Below, piece after piece: positions 17,260 through 25,052 of a stretch of 64,000 nt of DNA. A program made the translations under genes and the position numbers. Every line of letters starts with the position of its first letter. The first letter of the stretch is position 1. Under the pieces are notes generated by a model. It saw nothing but the letters and a program-made list of their open reading frames with translations. It had not been told where the DNA came from and ran no database searches. The stretch is from Methanolinea sp. (GTDB taxonomy: Archaea > Halobacteriota > Methanomicrobia > Methanomicrobiales > Methanospirillaceae), in NCBI GenBank assembly GCA_016699325.1, contig CP064971.1, positions 1,426,001-1,490,000 on the forward strand, given 5' to 3'.

Positions 17260-17284
17260 TTCTTGGCGAAAGGTTAGCGTGGAG

Positions 17285-17295
17285 TTTAAATAAAA
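17285..17295. promoter_or_regulatory. Shared bidirectional TATA region between cbiP and nrdJ
   Basis: The only AT-rich box in the 56 bases between the two divergent start codons is TTTAAATAAAA. Its core, TTTAAA, is a perfect palindrome. It is about 24-30 bases from the nrdJ ATG (17316) and 26-30 from the cbiP ATG (17259), the normal archaeal TATA-to-start distance, so both transcripts would begin at or within a few bases of the start codon. Confidence 0.6.
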
Positions 17296-17315
17296 GGTGT
17301 TCCTTTTAGCACTTT

Positions 17316-18968
17316 ATGGGTCTTACAAGGGCCGGACGCATCCTCCTCGAGAGCAGATACCTCTTGCCCGGGGAAACTCCCCGGGAAATGTTCCGGAGAG
17401 TGGCCCGGGCGATCGGGACCCGTGAAGAAGAACAGTTCTTCAGGATGATGGATGATCTCCTGTTTCTCCCCAATTCACCAACTCTGATGAACGCAGGGGT
17501 GGCCGGAGGGCAGCTCTCTGCCTGCTTCGTACTGCCGGTAGGCGATTCGATTGAAGGTATCTTCCGTGCCCTCAACAACATGGCCCTCATCCACAAGAGC
17601 GGGGGTGGGACCGGGTTTTCATTCTCATATATCAGGCCGGCTGGAGACTGCGTCGGAAAAACGGCGGGGGTTGCCAGTGGACCAATCCCGTTCATCCATG
17701 TTTTTGATGAGGCTACGAGCGCCCTCAAGCAGGGCGGAAAACGCAGGGGTGCAAACATGGGGGTGCTGGCCAGTTCGCATCCCGATATCATCGCATTCAT
17801 CCATGCCAAGCAGAATGGCGGTCTCCAAAACTTCAACCTCTCGGTCGGTTTCGATGAGACGTTTTTTTCCGCGCTTTCAAGGGACAACGATTACGACCTG
17901 GTAAATCCCCGGAATGGTGCAGTGTGGGACTCCGTTCCCGCACGATCCATCTGGGAGGAACTTGCGGCCGCGGCCTGGCTGTGCGGAGATCCCGGGATAC
18001 TCTTCTTAGACCGTATCAACGAGACGAATACAGTACCGGGACTGGGACCAATCGAGGCGACCAATCCCTGCGGTGAGCAACCGCTCCTACCCTTCGAATC
18101 CTGCAACCTCGGAAGCATCAACCTCGCGGCATGCCTAACACGGGATGGTATCGATTTCGGGGAGCTTTCTGAAGTGATCGGACGGGCTGTCCGTTTCCTC
18201 GACCGGGTCATTGACATCAACTCCTACCCGATTCCCGAGATACGGGAAGCGAGCCTCCGCACCCGCAAGATCGGGCTCGGGGTGATGGGGCTTGCCGATG
18301 CCCTCATCCTTCTTGGGATTCCCTACCAGTCTGAAGAAGGATTGTCCACAACCGGCGAGGTGATGCGGTTCGTCCGGGATGAAGCCCATACCGCTTCCCG
18401 GGAGCTTGCCGAAGAAAACGGATCGTTTCCAGCAATCGGTCTCTCCACCTGGTCCGAGCCTATGCGGAACGCCACGGTAACCACCATCGCACCCACCGGC
18501 TCGCTCCATATCATAGCCGGTACGAGCAGCGGGATCGAGCCCTTGTTCTCCTTGTCCTTGGCCCGCAGCATTAACGGCCAGGTGATCAGTTCAATACATC
18601 CTTCAGTTGAGCGATTGATTGCACCCCTTCCAAGAGGCCACTCGATGATTAAGGAGATTCAGCGGACCGGGAGCGTGCAGCACCTCCCGGTTGGTGACGA
18701 TATCCGGGAACTTCTCCGCACAGCGGCAGAGATTGAACCCACATTTCACGTCCGGATGCTGGCCCACGTCCAGAGGTATATCGACAATGCGGTCTCAAAA
18801 ACTGTAAACCTCCCTGAAAATGCGACGTCCGGGGATATTTCCCGTACCTTCCTGCTCGCCCGTGATCTCGGTTGCAAGGGGATCACGGTATACCGTTATA
18901 ACAGCCGTACTGACCAGGTTTTATCCCGGGGATGCGATACCTGCCGGGTCGATAGTTATTTCGGGTGA
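17316..18968 (+). CDS. nrdJ: Class II (B12-dependent) ribonucleotide reductase
   Basis: 550 residues. It reduces ribonucleotides to deoxyribonucleotides with adenosylcobalamin as radical source. Conserved features: FLPNSPTLMNAG, then GGQLSACFVLPV (Cys70 of the redox pair), KSGGGTGFSF, and ATNPCGEQPL with the active-site Cys and Glu. TTIAPTGSLHIIAG is the phosphate-binding region. The C-terminus has GCDTC, a pair that can pass electrons from thioredoxin-like donors. It lacks the N-terminal ATP-cone. Divergent from cbiP, which makes the cofactor precursor. Confidence 0.93.
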   Translation: MGLTRAGRILLESRYLLPGETPREMFRRVARAIGTREEEQFFRMMDDLLFLPNSPTLMNAGVAGGQLSACFVLPVGDSIEGIFRALNNMALIHKSGGGTGFSFSYIRPAGDCVGKTAGVASGPIPFIHVFDEATSALKQGGKRRGANMGVLASSHPDIIAFIHAKQNGGLQNFNLSVGFDETFFSALSRDNDYDLVNPRNGAVWDSVPARSIWEELAAAAWLCGDPGILFLDRINETNTVPGLGPIEATNPCGEQPLLPFESCNLGSINLAACLTRDGIDFGELSEVIGRAVRFLDRVIDINSYPIPEIREASLRTRKIGLGVMGLADALILLGIPYQSEEGLSTTGEVMRFVRDEAHTASRELAEENGSFPAIGLSTWSEPMRNATVTTIAPTGSLHIIAGTSSGIEPLFSLSLARSINGQVISSIHPSVERLIAPLPRGHSMIKEIQRTGSVQHLPVGDDIRELLRTAAEIEPTFHVRMLAHVQRYIDNAVSKTVNLPENATSGDISRTFLLARDLGCKGITVYRYNSRTDQVLSRGCDTCRVDSYFG

Positions 18969-19054
18969 AGGGGCTCTTCGGATGGTTTATTCTGGCGCTC
19001 ATCGCATTTCAGACTCGTTAAACCCCATCGAACCTCTCTATGGGATGCCAACAA

Positions 19055-19063
19055 ATATATAAA
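19055..19063 (+). promoter_or_regulatory. TATA box for the aIF1 gene
   Basis: ATATATAAA lies 23-31 bases upstream of ATG 19086 with no ribosome binding site between. A leaderless transcript is likely. Confidence 0.55.
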
Positions 19064-19085
19064 CAGAACTTGAACCTACCATGTA

Positions 19086-19391
19086 ATGAATGGTGGGATT
19101 TGTCCGACGTGTGGACTACCTAAAGAACTCTGTATCTGTGAAGAAGTAGCAAAAGAGCAACAACGCATCAACGTTAAAGTCAACAAGCGCCGGTATGGCA
19201 AAGAGGTCACGGTCATCGAGGGTCTCGACCCTACGGATATCGATCTCGAAGATCTCTCAAAATATTTGAAAGGAAAACTTGCCTGCGGGGGAACGGTTAA
19301 AGGTAACTCGATTGAGCTCCAGGGTAACCACAAGGATCGGGTAAAAGATCTCCTCGCAAAGAAAGGATATAGCGTGGAAAATATCAGTTGA
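19086..19391 (+). CDS. Translation initiation factor aIF1 (SUI1 family)
   Basis: 101 residues. It helps the small ribosomal subunit select the start codon. The SUI1 core runs from about residue 25 to the end, with VNKRRYGKEVTVIEGLD, then LKGKLACGGTVKGNSIELQG, the most conserved stretch of the family. The N-terminus carries CPTCGLPKELCIC, a small zinc-binding knuckle seen in many euryarchaeal versions. The gene stands alone between nrdJ and a convergent gene, with its own TATA box. Confidence 0.93.
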   Translation: MNGGICPTCGLPKELCICEEVAKEQQRINVKVNKRRYGKEVTVIEGLDPTDIDLEDLSKYLKGKLACGGTVKGNSIELQGNHKDRVKDLLAKKGYSVENIS

Positions 19392-19446
19392 GCTTTTTTC
19401 AGATCCTTAAAAAACCTTTACCCGGTCACGCTGGCAGCAGGGGCCG

Positions 19447-19818
19447 CTACCGCTTATCCTTCTTTCCTTTCTTCGCACCGGCCATGGAGAGGAGGTCAAG
19501 GGCGTAACTCCCTTCAGTGCCAAGACCGACAACCCGTTCATCGGTCCTGGCCATCTTCTCGATATTCAACTCGTAGGTTCCGGGAGCGATGATCCTGATG
19601 CTCTCCACACGATCAAACCGGTCCCCTTTGACTGACGCTCCCTCTGCAGAGGCAGGTGCCGGTTCAGGTGCCGGTGCTGGCGGGTCTGGAAGAGCGCGAT
19701 TTTTCTGTGCCTCCGGTCTTTCGAAATAGAATTTCTTTCCACCACATGTGCAGCCCTTCAGGATCTCTCCAGAGGAATCAGGGTATACTTTTCCACACGC
19801 TGCACAGATATGGACCAT
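19447..19818 (-). CDS. Zn-ribbon protein of the Era-like GTPase operon
   Basis: 123 residues. N-terminal zinc ribbon: CAACGKVYPDSS, then GCTCGG. A proline- and alanine-rich linker covers about residues 45-62, and the C-terminal part (ESIRIIAPGTYELNIE) is a compact beta-rich tail ending in lysines. This organisation fits an archaeal family of unknown function found with the Era-like GTPase and the DUF2073-like protein. It is the last gene of that three-gene operon, four bases after its neighbour. A nucleic-acid or ribosome-related role is inference. Confidence 0.75.
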   Translation of the reverse strand: MVHICAACGKVYPDSSGEILKGCTCGGKKFYFERPEAQKNRALPDPPAPAPEPAPASAEGASVKGDRFDRVESIRIIAPGTYELNIEKMARTDERVVGLGTEGSYALDLLSMAGAKKGKKDKR

Positions 19819-19822
19819 TTCT

Positions 19823-20188
19823 TCACCGCGATGAGACCCAGGCGCTGATAATGTCCTTATCCTTGCGGATCATGCGCAGCTGGTTTGCCGGTCCGATGAC
19901 CGTGAGCCGGGATTCCGGCACGTTCCTGCCAAGGAGCCGCTGCAGGAACCCCGGTGCCTGGTCGCGGGACGGGTAGCTCTCGATCTCAATCCCATTGAAG
20001 CCGTCCGGGAGGATCTCGCGCATGGTCATTTCGATCAGTTTGCTCTGTTCTTCGGGGTCAAGCCCTTTTTCGAGAATCACAATCGTTCCTTCCCTGACAT
20101 CATCGAGGATCATATGAATCTTTTCCATAGAGGTCAGTGTGGAGAGCCGTTCTTCAGATATGAGATCTATCTGGACACCCTGCTGCAT
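19823..20188 (-). CDS. DUF2073-like archaeal protein
   Basis: 121 residues. The sequence has the pattern I associate with DUF2073: QIDLISEERLSTLTS at the start, EGTIVILEKGLDPEEQSKLIE in the middle, and FLQRLLGRNVPESRLTVIGP near the end. Function unknown. It sits three bases after the Era-like GTPase gene and four bases before the Zn-ribbon gene, an arrangement common in Euryarchaeota, so the three proteins probably act together. Confidence 0.75.
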   Translation of the reverse strand: MQQGVQIDLISEERLSTLTSMEKIHMILDDVREGTIVILEKGLDPEEQSKLIEMTMREILPDGFNGIEIESYPSRDQAPGFLQRLLGRNVPESRLTVIGPANQLRMIRKDKDIISAWVSSR

Positions 20189-20191
20189 ACG

Positions 20192-20833
20192 TCACCCGAA
20201 ATGGTATATCATCTGTTCATACAGTTCTTCGATGTTCTTCCCGCCTGTACACGAAATGGAGATGACAGGGTGTTGGGGAAATGCGCTCCTGATCCGCTGC
20301 GGGCTGGCATCCGGGAGATCGATCTTGTTTGCGGCGATAATGACCGGCAATCTCCTGCTCTCGATTATGCCGATCATCATGATGTTTACCTGCAGGAACG
20401 GGTCTTCCGTGCTGTCAAGCATGTAAATAACCCCATCGATATCTTCCCGCAGCCAGTGCATCGCCTCAGCCACCCCCTCGGTCGCTTCGCGTGCTCTGAG
20501 CACGGCCTCATCCCTCCCTACACCATATTCAAGGAACTCTTTATAATCGATCTTGGTTGTAACCCCTGGTGTATCAACGATATCGATTGTTATACTGCTC
20601 CCGTTGTTACCGGTGATGGTGAGATCCTGCTTCCGCGTGGCTCGCCGGGTTTCATGTGGTATCTCGCTTACCGGTCCGACCGTCTCGCCTGTCCAGTCCC
20701 GGGCTATCCGGTTGGCAAGGGTCGTCTTCCCCGCGTTGGGCGGTCCGTAAATCCCAATACGCGTGCGCCGTTTCCGGAAGAATGCTGCCAGAAATCTCGA
20801 GACACGGCTTTTTGCCTGGACAAAAATACTCAT
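20192..20833 (-). CDS. Era-like GTPase
   Basis: 213 residues from ATG 20833; a longer frame begins at 20869. G1: GPPNAGKTTLANRI. G3: DTPGVTT. G4: NKIDL. G5 is near SCTGGKN. The domain is close to Era and Der-type GTPases but lacks the C-terminal KH RNA-binding domain of bacterial Era, as in its archaeal relatives. The short N-terminal basic helix could contact membrane or ribosome. First gene of the operon with the DUF2073-like and Zn-ribbon proteins. Confidence 0.88.
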   Translation of the reverse strand: MSIFVQAKSRVSRFLAAFFRKRRTRIGIYGPPNAGKTTLANRIARDWTGETVGPVSEIPHETRRATRKQDLTITGNNGSSITIDIVDTPGVTTKIDYKEFLEYGVGRDEAVLRAREATEGVAEAMHWLREDIDGVIYMLDSTEDPFLQVNIMMIGIIESRRLPVIIAANKIDLPDASPQRIRSAFPQHPVISISCTGGKNIEELYEQMIYHFG

Positions 20834-20960
20834 ACCTTCCCTCAAAGCAGACGAAGATCCCCGGAACACATCCGGTTTTTCCTGTTCTTTTCATACACTC
20901 CTTTGGATAGAGATATTATTAGGTTTTGTATGTCGCTGGAGCGGGAACTGTCAAAGGAGG

Positions 20961-20970
20961 TATTATATAC
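20961..20970 (+). promoter_or_regulatory. TATA box upstream of the CBS gene array
   Basis: TATTATATAC is the best TATA candidate before the CBS cluster. Transcription would begin near 20990-20996, about 60 bases before the first start codon, directly at the dyad at 20997-21013. A second AT-rich stretch follows at 20977-20987. Confidence 0.45.
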
Positions 20971-20996
20971 AGAGATTATTTTAATAATGATGGCTT

Positions 20997-21013
20997 GCAG
21001 TAGTGGTTACTGC
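20997..21013 (+). promoter_or_regulatory. Dyad (GCAGTA-5-TACTGC) in the leader of the CBS array
   Basis: GCAGTA (20997-21002), loop GTGGT, TACTGC (21008-21013) is a perfect six-base inverted repeat placed just after the predicted transcription start. It could be an operator for a dimeric repressor or a hairpin at the mRNA 5' end. Inference from position and symmetry only. Confidence 0.4.
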
Positions 21014-21053
21014 GTATACCATTCTTTCAGGGACGTTCTTGAGGGGTGATTGA

Positions 21054-21620
21054 GTGAAAAATTCATCAGATTCGATTCGGTTCGAAACGCGGGTGCCGCT
21101 GAAGGAGGTGATGAGGAGGAATCCCACCACCATCCAGATCGAGGAATCGGTGGCGCGGGCAGCACGGGCCATGTGCCGCGATGAAGTGGGAAGCTGCATC
21201 GTGTTGCAGGACAACATTCCTGTCGGCATTGTGACAGAGGAAGACTTCAACTGCAAGGTAGTGGCGAAAGATAAAAAGCCGGGAGCCGTCAAGGTCAGCG
21301 AAGTGATGAGCACTCCCCTCATTACCGTCGGATCGGAAAAGACTGTGCGGGACGCGGCCCATATGATGATCAAGAACCATGTGCGTCGTCTTCCGGTGGT
21401 CGACGAGGAAAACCGGGTAATAGGGATTGTGACGGTGCGCGACATTCTCACGGTATCGACCGAGATCAACGAGCTCATGATCGACCTGATCGAGATCAAC
21501 AGGGTGGAGGAAATCGAGGTGGGCATGTGCAGCAGGTGCGGCACGATGTCAGATGACCTGCGTCGTATCGATAACGTGATGCTCTGTCCCTCCTGCAGGG
21601 AGGAGGATTTCCTCCAATGA
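21054..21620 (+). CDS. CBS-domain protein with C-terminal zinc ribbon (array gene 1)
   Basis: 188 residues, GTG start with GAGGGGTGA upstream. Two CBS motifs (about residues 15-70 and 80-135) form one Bateman module: KEVMRRNPTTIQIEES...VGIVTEEDF, and SEVMSTPLITV...RLPVVDEENRVIGIVTVRDIL. The last 40 residues have CSRCG and LCPSC, a zinc ribbon. CBS pairs usually bind AMP, ATP, SAM or similar and control a partner. The stop overlaps the next start by four bases. Confidence 0.88.
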   Translation: MKNSSDSIRFETRVPLKEVMRRNPTTIQIEESVARAARAMCRDEVGSCIVLQDNIPVGIVTEEDFNCKVVAKDKKPGAVKVSEVMSTPLITVGSEKTVRDAAHMMIKNHVRRLPVVDEENRVIGIVTVRDILTVSTEINELMIDLIEINRVEEIEVGMCSRCGTMSDDLRRIDNVMLCPSCREEDFLQ

Positions 21621-22360
21621 AAACTGCATCAGATTTCCTGGTTGACATTCCCCTCCTCCAAAATGAGGACCTGGTCACCAAGGCCAGGAAGATCATGCGG
21701 GAAGATATCTACCGTGAACTGTATGTCCACGATGGCCAACGGAAGCTGCTCGGGTATATAGATATAACTGATGTGCTCCGGGTGACCGCAACCAAGTCAA
21801 ACGTAACCATCAAGGGATACGTAAAGGAAATCACCCCCGTATCCCCTGGTGATCATGTGGATAGCGTGCTGGTTGCCATCCGGAACAGCGCTACTGACAG
21901 CGTGCCTGTGGTGGACGGGCAGAACATTATCCTTGGTGGCGTTCTTCTTTCCGAGCTCTTTCCGGTCGCCATCACCACCCATAAACTACAGGGATCGGTC
22001 AAGGACTGCATGTCACGCAACGTTATTACCTGCAGCACCGATGATACTGCACAGAGAATCCATAACCTTATCACCGAAAGTGGTTTTACTGCATTTCCGG
22101 TTGTCAAGAGACGGAGGCTTGTTGGGATGATTTCACGCCGTGATCTACTGAAAGACGGGCGGTGGCGCACCGCATCCGAGAGCAGCATCCCGATCGAAGG
22201 GATCATGTCCACCCCGGTCATGACGGTGTCTCCGGATGATTCGACAGGTGATGCTGCTGCCCTGATGGTGAAGTATGACGTCAGCAGGCTCCCGGTCATC
22301 GATGATGAAAAGATCGTCGGCATTATTGATCGGCACGACATTCTGAAAGCTCTTGGGTGA
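21617..22360 (+). CDS. CBS-domain protein, four motifs (array gene 2)
   Basis: 247 residues consisting almost entirely of CBS sequence: four motifs in two Bateman modules. The first two are diverged (LGYIDITDVLRV; the second ends in GGVLLSELF), and the last two are typical, with VGMISRRDLLK and TPVMTVSPDD...SRLPVIDDEKIVGIIDRHDIL. No enzyme, transporter or DNA-binding part is attached. Translation is probably coupled to gene 1 through the four-base overlap. Confidence 0.88.
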   Translation: MKTASDFLVDIPLLQNEDLVTKARKIMREDIYRELYVHDGQRKLLGYIDITDVLRVTATKSNVTIKGYVKEITPVSPGDHVDSVLVAIRNSATDSVPVVDGQNIILGGVLLSELFPVAITTHKLQGSVKDCMSRNVITCSTDDTAQRIHNLITESGFTAFPVVKRRRLVGMISRRDLLKDGRWRTASESSIPIEGIMSTPVMTVSPDDSTGDAAALMVKYDVSRLPVIDDEKIVGIIDRHDILKALG

Positions 22361-22410
22361 GAGGCCCTCGAAAGAATCGCTTTTCAAATTACTATGAGAA
22401 CAGAGGTTGA

Positions 22411-23355
22411 ATGATGCACAGCAATGATAAAAATTTCAAGCAGGCGGATAAACTCCTGAAGATGCCGGGGAAGCTCGATCGCGGACCGGTCGAGTTCAAG
22501 TCCCATATCGTCTCCCGTGAAGGGGACATCATGGCACTGGCAACCCGCGAGGTGATTTCGGTTCCCCCCACCAGCACCATCATGGCTGCTGTTGAAAAGA
22601 TGACATCGTGCGGGTTCAGGAGATTGCCGGTTGTGGATCCCGGCAGCGGAAAACTGCGGGGAATCATAACCTCCGGGGATATCATCAATTTCATGGGTGG
22701 CGGAGACAAGTTCAACCTCGTACAGGTAAGGCATGGAGGTAACCTCCTTGCCGCAATCAATGAGCCAGTCAGGACCCTTATGACCCAGCAGCTGACTTTT
22801 CTCCCAGATACTGCCGATATAGAAGATGCCATTGAGATCATCGTGAGCAAGAAGGTTGGAGGAATGCCAATAACCGACAACGATGGAGTACTGGTAGGAA
22901 TGGTCACCGAGCGGGATGTCATGAAGGTTCTCGCAACCGAGAAAGTAAACCTCTCGGTCAATGACATCATGACCACCGCGCTCCGGGTTACTGATCCGGA
23001 CTGTCCGATTGGGAAGGTTACCCGGGACATGACCACCTACCGGTTCCGGAGACTCCCGGTTGTCAGCGGCGACGTCCTCTATGGAATCGTCACCACGAGC
23101 GACATTATGAAATACCTTGGAACCAGAAAGGTCTTCGACCAGCTGGTCACCGGTGATGTGGCAGAAGTGATGGGCCTCCCGGTGAGAAACCTGGTCTCCT
23201 CAAATCTCGTGACGACTTCACCTGAAAAGGGTGTCAATGAAGCTGCCCGGGAAATGCTTGATCGCAACGTTGGCGGCCTCCCGGTAATCGAACGGGCGCG
23301 GTTGGTCGGTCTGGTCACCGAGTTTGACATGGTAAAAGCACTTGCCAAGAGGTGA
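22411..23355 (+). CDS. CBS-domain protein, four motifs (array gene 3)
   Basis: 314 residues. After a basic leader of about 35 residues come four CBS motifs, recognisable by LRGIITSGDII, LVGMVTERDVM, LYGIVTTSDIM and LVGLVTEFDMV. Gene 3 is separated from gene 2 by 50 bases that carry AGAGGTTG just before the start. The leader, with many lysines, differs from the other array members and could contact nucleic acid or a partner; that is inference. Confidence 0.88.
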   Translation: MMHSNDKNFKQADKLLKMPGKLDRGPVEFKSHIVSREGDIMALATREVISVPPTSTIMAAVEKMTSCGFRRLPVVDPGSGKLRGIITSGDIINFMGGGDKFNLVQVRHGGNLLAAINEPVRTLMTQQLTFLPDTADIEDAIEIIVSKKVGGMPITDNDGVLVGMVTERDVMKVLATEKVNLSVNDIMTTALRVTDPDCPIGKVTRDMTTYRFRRLPVVSGDVLYGIVTTSDIMKYLGTRKVFDQLVTGDVAEVMGLPVRNLVSSNLVTTSPEKGVNEAAREMLDRNVGGLPVIERARLVGLVTEFDMVKALAKR

Positions 23356-23361
23356 TAGCTG

Positions 23362-24201
23362 ATGAAAGCGGCAGATGTGATGACTGCTCCGGTCTATGTG
23401 GTCAGGCCTGCGGAGAATGTTGCCCGCGCCCGGAACCTGATGCTGAAGCACCGTATATCGCGGTTGCCGGTCATCGAGAACGGAAAGCTCGTCGGCATTA
23501 TCACCAAGAAAGATATTGGCTACCGGCTGCGCCAGACTGAACCGATCTGGAGGCGCCGGCCGATTGATACCATTCCTATCTCGATTCTCATGACCCCGGA
23601 TCCGGTAACAGTCAGCCCTGATACCAGCATCAGGGCAATCGCATTCCGGATGATCAATGATGACATCAGCGGGGTCCCGGTGGTGGAGAACGGCGACGTT
23701 GTCGGGATTGTCACCAAGTCGGACCTCATGCGGTCCTCCCTCCTCGGGAAGATCACAACACGGGTAGGAGATGTGATGGAGGATGTGATTACCATCTCCC
23801 GATACCACTCGCTGACCCACATCATCGACCTGATGCGGGAGCGAAACGATACCGTGGTTGTTATCAACAACGATGGAACCCTTGCCGGAATCATAACTCA
23901 AAGCAACCTTGCATTCTTCCTCTACGTCAACGAGAAAATGGAGCTGCCGGTCAAGGACATAACCATGCTCCGCAAGGAAGCCCATGGCGGGAGGAAATCG
24001 CTGCGCTATGTGATAGAAACCGCGGCGATTGCCGAAGATTTTATGTCCCGGCCGGTAATCACCATCGCACCGGATGCCCCGGTGAGCGATGCGGTCGCGC
24101 TCATGCGGGGAGAGCACATAAACAGCCTGGTCGTCGTGCAGGATAACGATATCAAGGGAATCATTAAAAGAGATGATCTCATCAGGGAAGTGGCAAAATG
24201 A
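23362..24201 (+). CDS. CBS-domain protein, four motifs (array gene 4)
   Basis: 279 residues, starting six bases after gene 3. Four CBS motifs: AADVMTAPVYVV...LVGIITKKDI; ILMTPDPVTVSPD...VVGIVTKSDLM; VGDVMEDVITIS...LAGIITQSNL; EDFMSRPVITIAPD...IKGIIKRDDLI. The third lacks the usual aspartate after the SN pair, so its ligand site may differ. A 35-residue basic insertion lies between motifs three and four. The stop overlaps gene 5 by four bases. Confidence 0.88.
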   Translation: MKAADVMTAPVYVVRPAENVARARNLMLKHRISRLPVIENGKLVGIITKKDIGYRLRQTEPIWRRRPIDTIPISILMTPDPVTVSPDTSIRAIAFRMINDDISGVPVVENGDVVGIVTKSDLMRSSLLGKITTRVGDVMEDVITISRYHSLTHIIDLMRERNDTVVVINNDGTLAGIITQSNLAFFLYVNEKMELPVKDITMLRKEAHGGRKSLRYVIETAAIAEDFMSRPVITIAPDAPVSDAVALMRGEHINSLVVVQDNDIKGIIKRDDLIREVAK

Positions 24202-24974
24202 GCGACGAACTTTTTATCAGGGATGTCATGTCCCGCCCGATCACCATATCGAAATCGGCAGTCATTACGGAGGCCCTCGACAAAATGCTCGGGGAAGGTG
24301 TTGACCCCCTCATCGTGATTCATAACAATACCGTTGTGGGAACTGTCTCCCGGAAGAGCGTTGCCGAGAAGCTGGGTACCAGACGTAACTCGGCAATCTC
24401 CCCAAACTCTATCCATGTCGCAAGCACTGTTGAAGAAGATTTTACGACCGTTTACCCGGACCAGGATATCGAAATCCTGATCCCCCTCCTCCAAGTCTAC
24501 AAGCTGGTGGGGGTCTATGACGACGACCACCGCCTTGTCGGGAAGGTGACGGCCCATGATCTGCTCAGGCGCTACCGGCCAGCGGTGCCCCTGGTCGAGG
24601 TCGTAGAAAAAGCCTGCACCATCGCTACTGAAGAACGCGTCGTGCATCTCCGGAGGCGAATGCTCGATGACAATATCCTCCGCTTTATCGTCACCGACCG
24701 TGATCAGGTGGTCGGGATCGTCACCGAGACCGATGTCGCAGTGGCGATGCGGAACTTCCGGGAGGTTGTTGACGACAAGCATCAGGACCACCGAATCCGG
24801 AACCTGCTCGTCAAGGATATAATGAGCACCCCGGTTATGTCCATGGATTCAGGATCGAATCTCGACGATGTCATCGACATGATGATTGCAAAAAATATCA
24901 GCACGCTGCCCATCACCACCGGCACCAGGCTTACCGGGATCGTTACCCGGGAATCCCTTATCAGGGCCCTTTAA
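24198..24974 (+). CDS. CBS-domain protein, four motifs (array gene 5)
   Basis: 258 residues. CBS motifs one and four are standard (RDVMSRPITISKS and KDIMSTPVMSMD...LTGIVTRESLI); two and three are diverged (LVGKVTAHDLL and VVGIVTETDVA with weak beginnings). As in genes 2-4 no effector domain is attached. It closes the CBS run; deoxyhypusine synthase follows after 78 bases on the same strand and may or may not share the transcript. Confidence 0.87.
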   Translation: MSDELFIRDVMSRPITISKSAVITEALDKMLGEGVDPLIVIHNNTVVGTVSRKSVAEKLGTRRNSAISPNSIHVASTVEEDFTTVYPDQDIEILIPLLQVYKLVGVYDDDHRLVGKVTAHDLLRRYRPAVPLVEVVEKACTIATEERVVHLRRRMLDDNILRFIVTDRDQVVGIVTETDVAVAMRNFREVVDDKHQDHRIRNLLVKDIMSTPVMSMDSGSNLDDVIDMMIAKNISTLPITTGTRLTGIVTRESLIRAL

Positions 24975-25052
24975 GCCCTCCCTTTTATCTACAACCGCGT
25001 GAATCTTCACGGGAATCATTATCTGGAATCAATGGTAATGTGATTGAAGACA

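Noticed and set aside
20114..21049. 311-residue open frame on the plus strand
   Set aside because: Overlaps the Era-like GTPase and runs through the promoter of the CBS genes; no motif.
20870..21053. Riboswitch in the leader of the CBS genes
   Set aside because: Only a simple six-base hairpin is seen; no known riboswitch core could be traced.
23218..24117. 299-residue open frame on the minus strand
   Set aside because: Opposite two CBS genes; its composition is rich in His, Asp and Arg as expected of a shadow.
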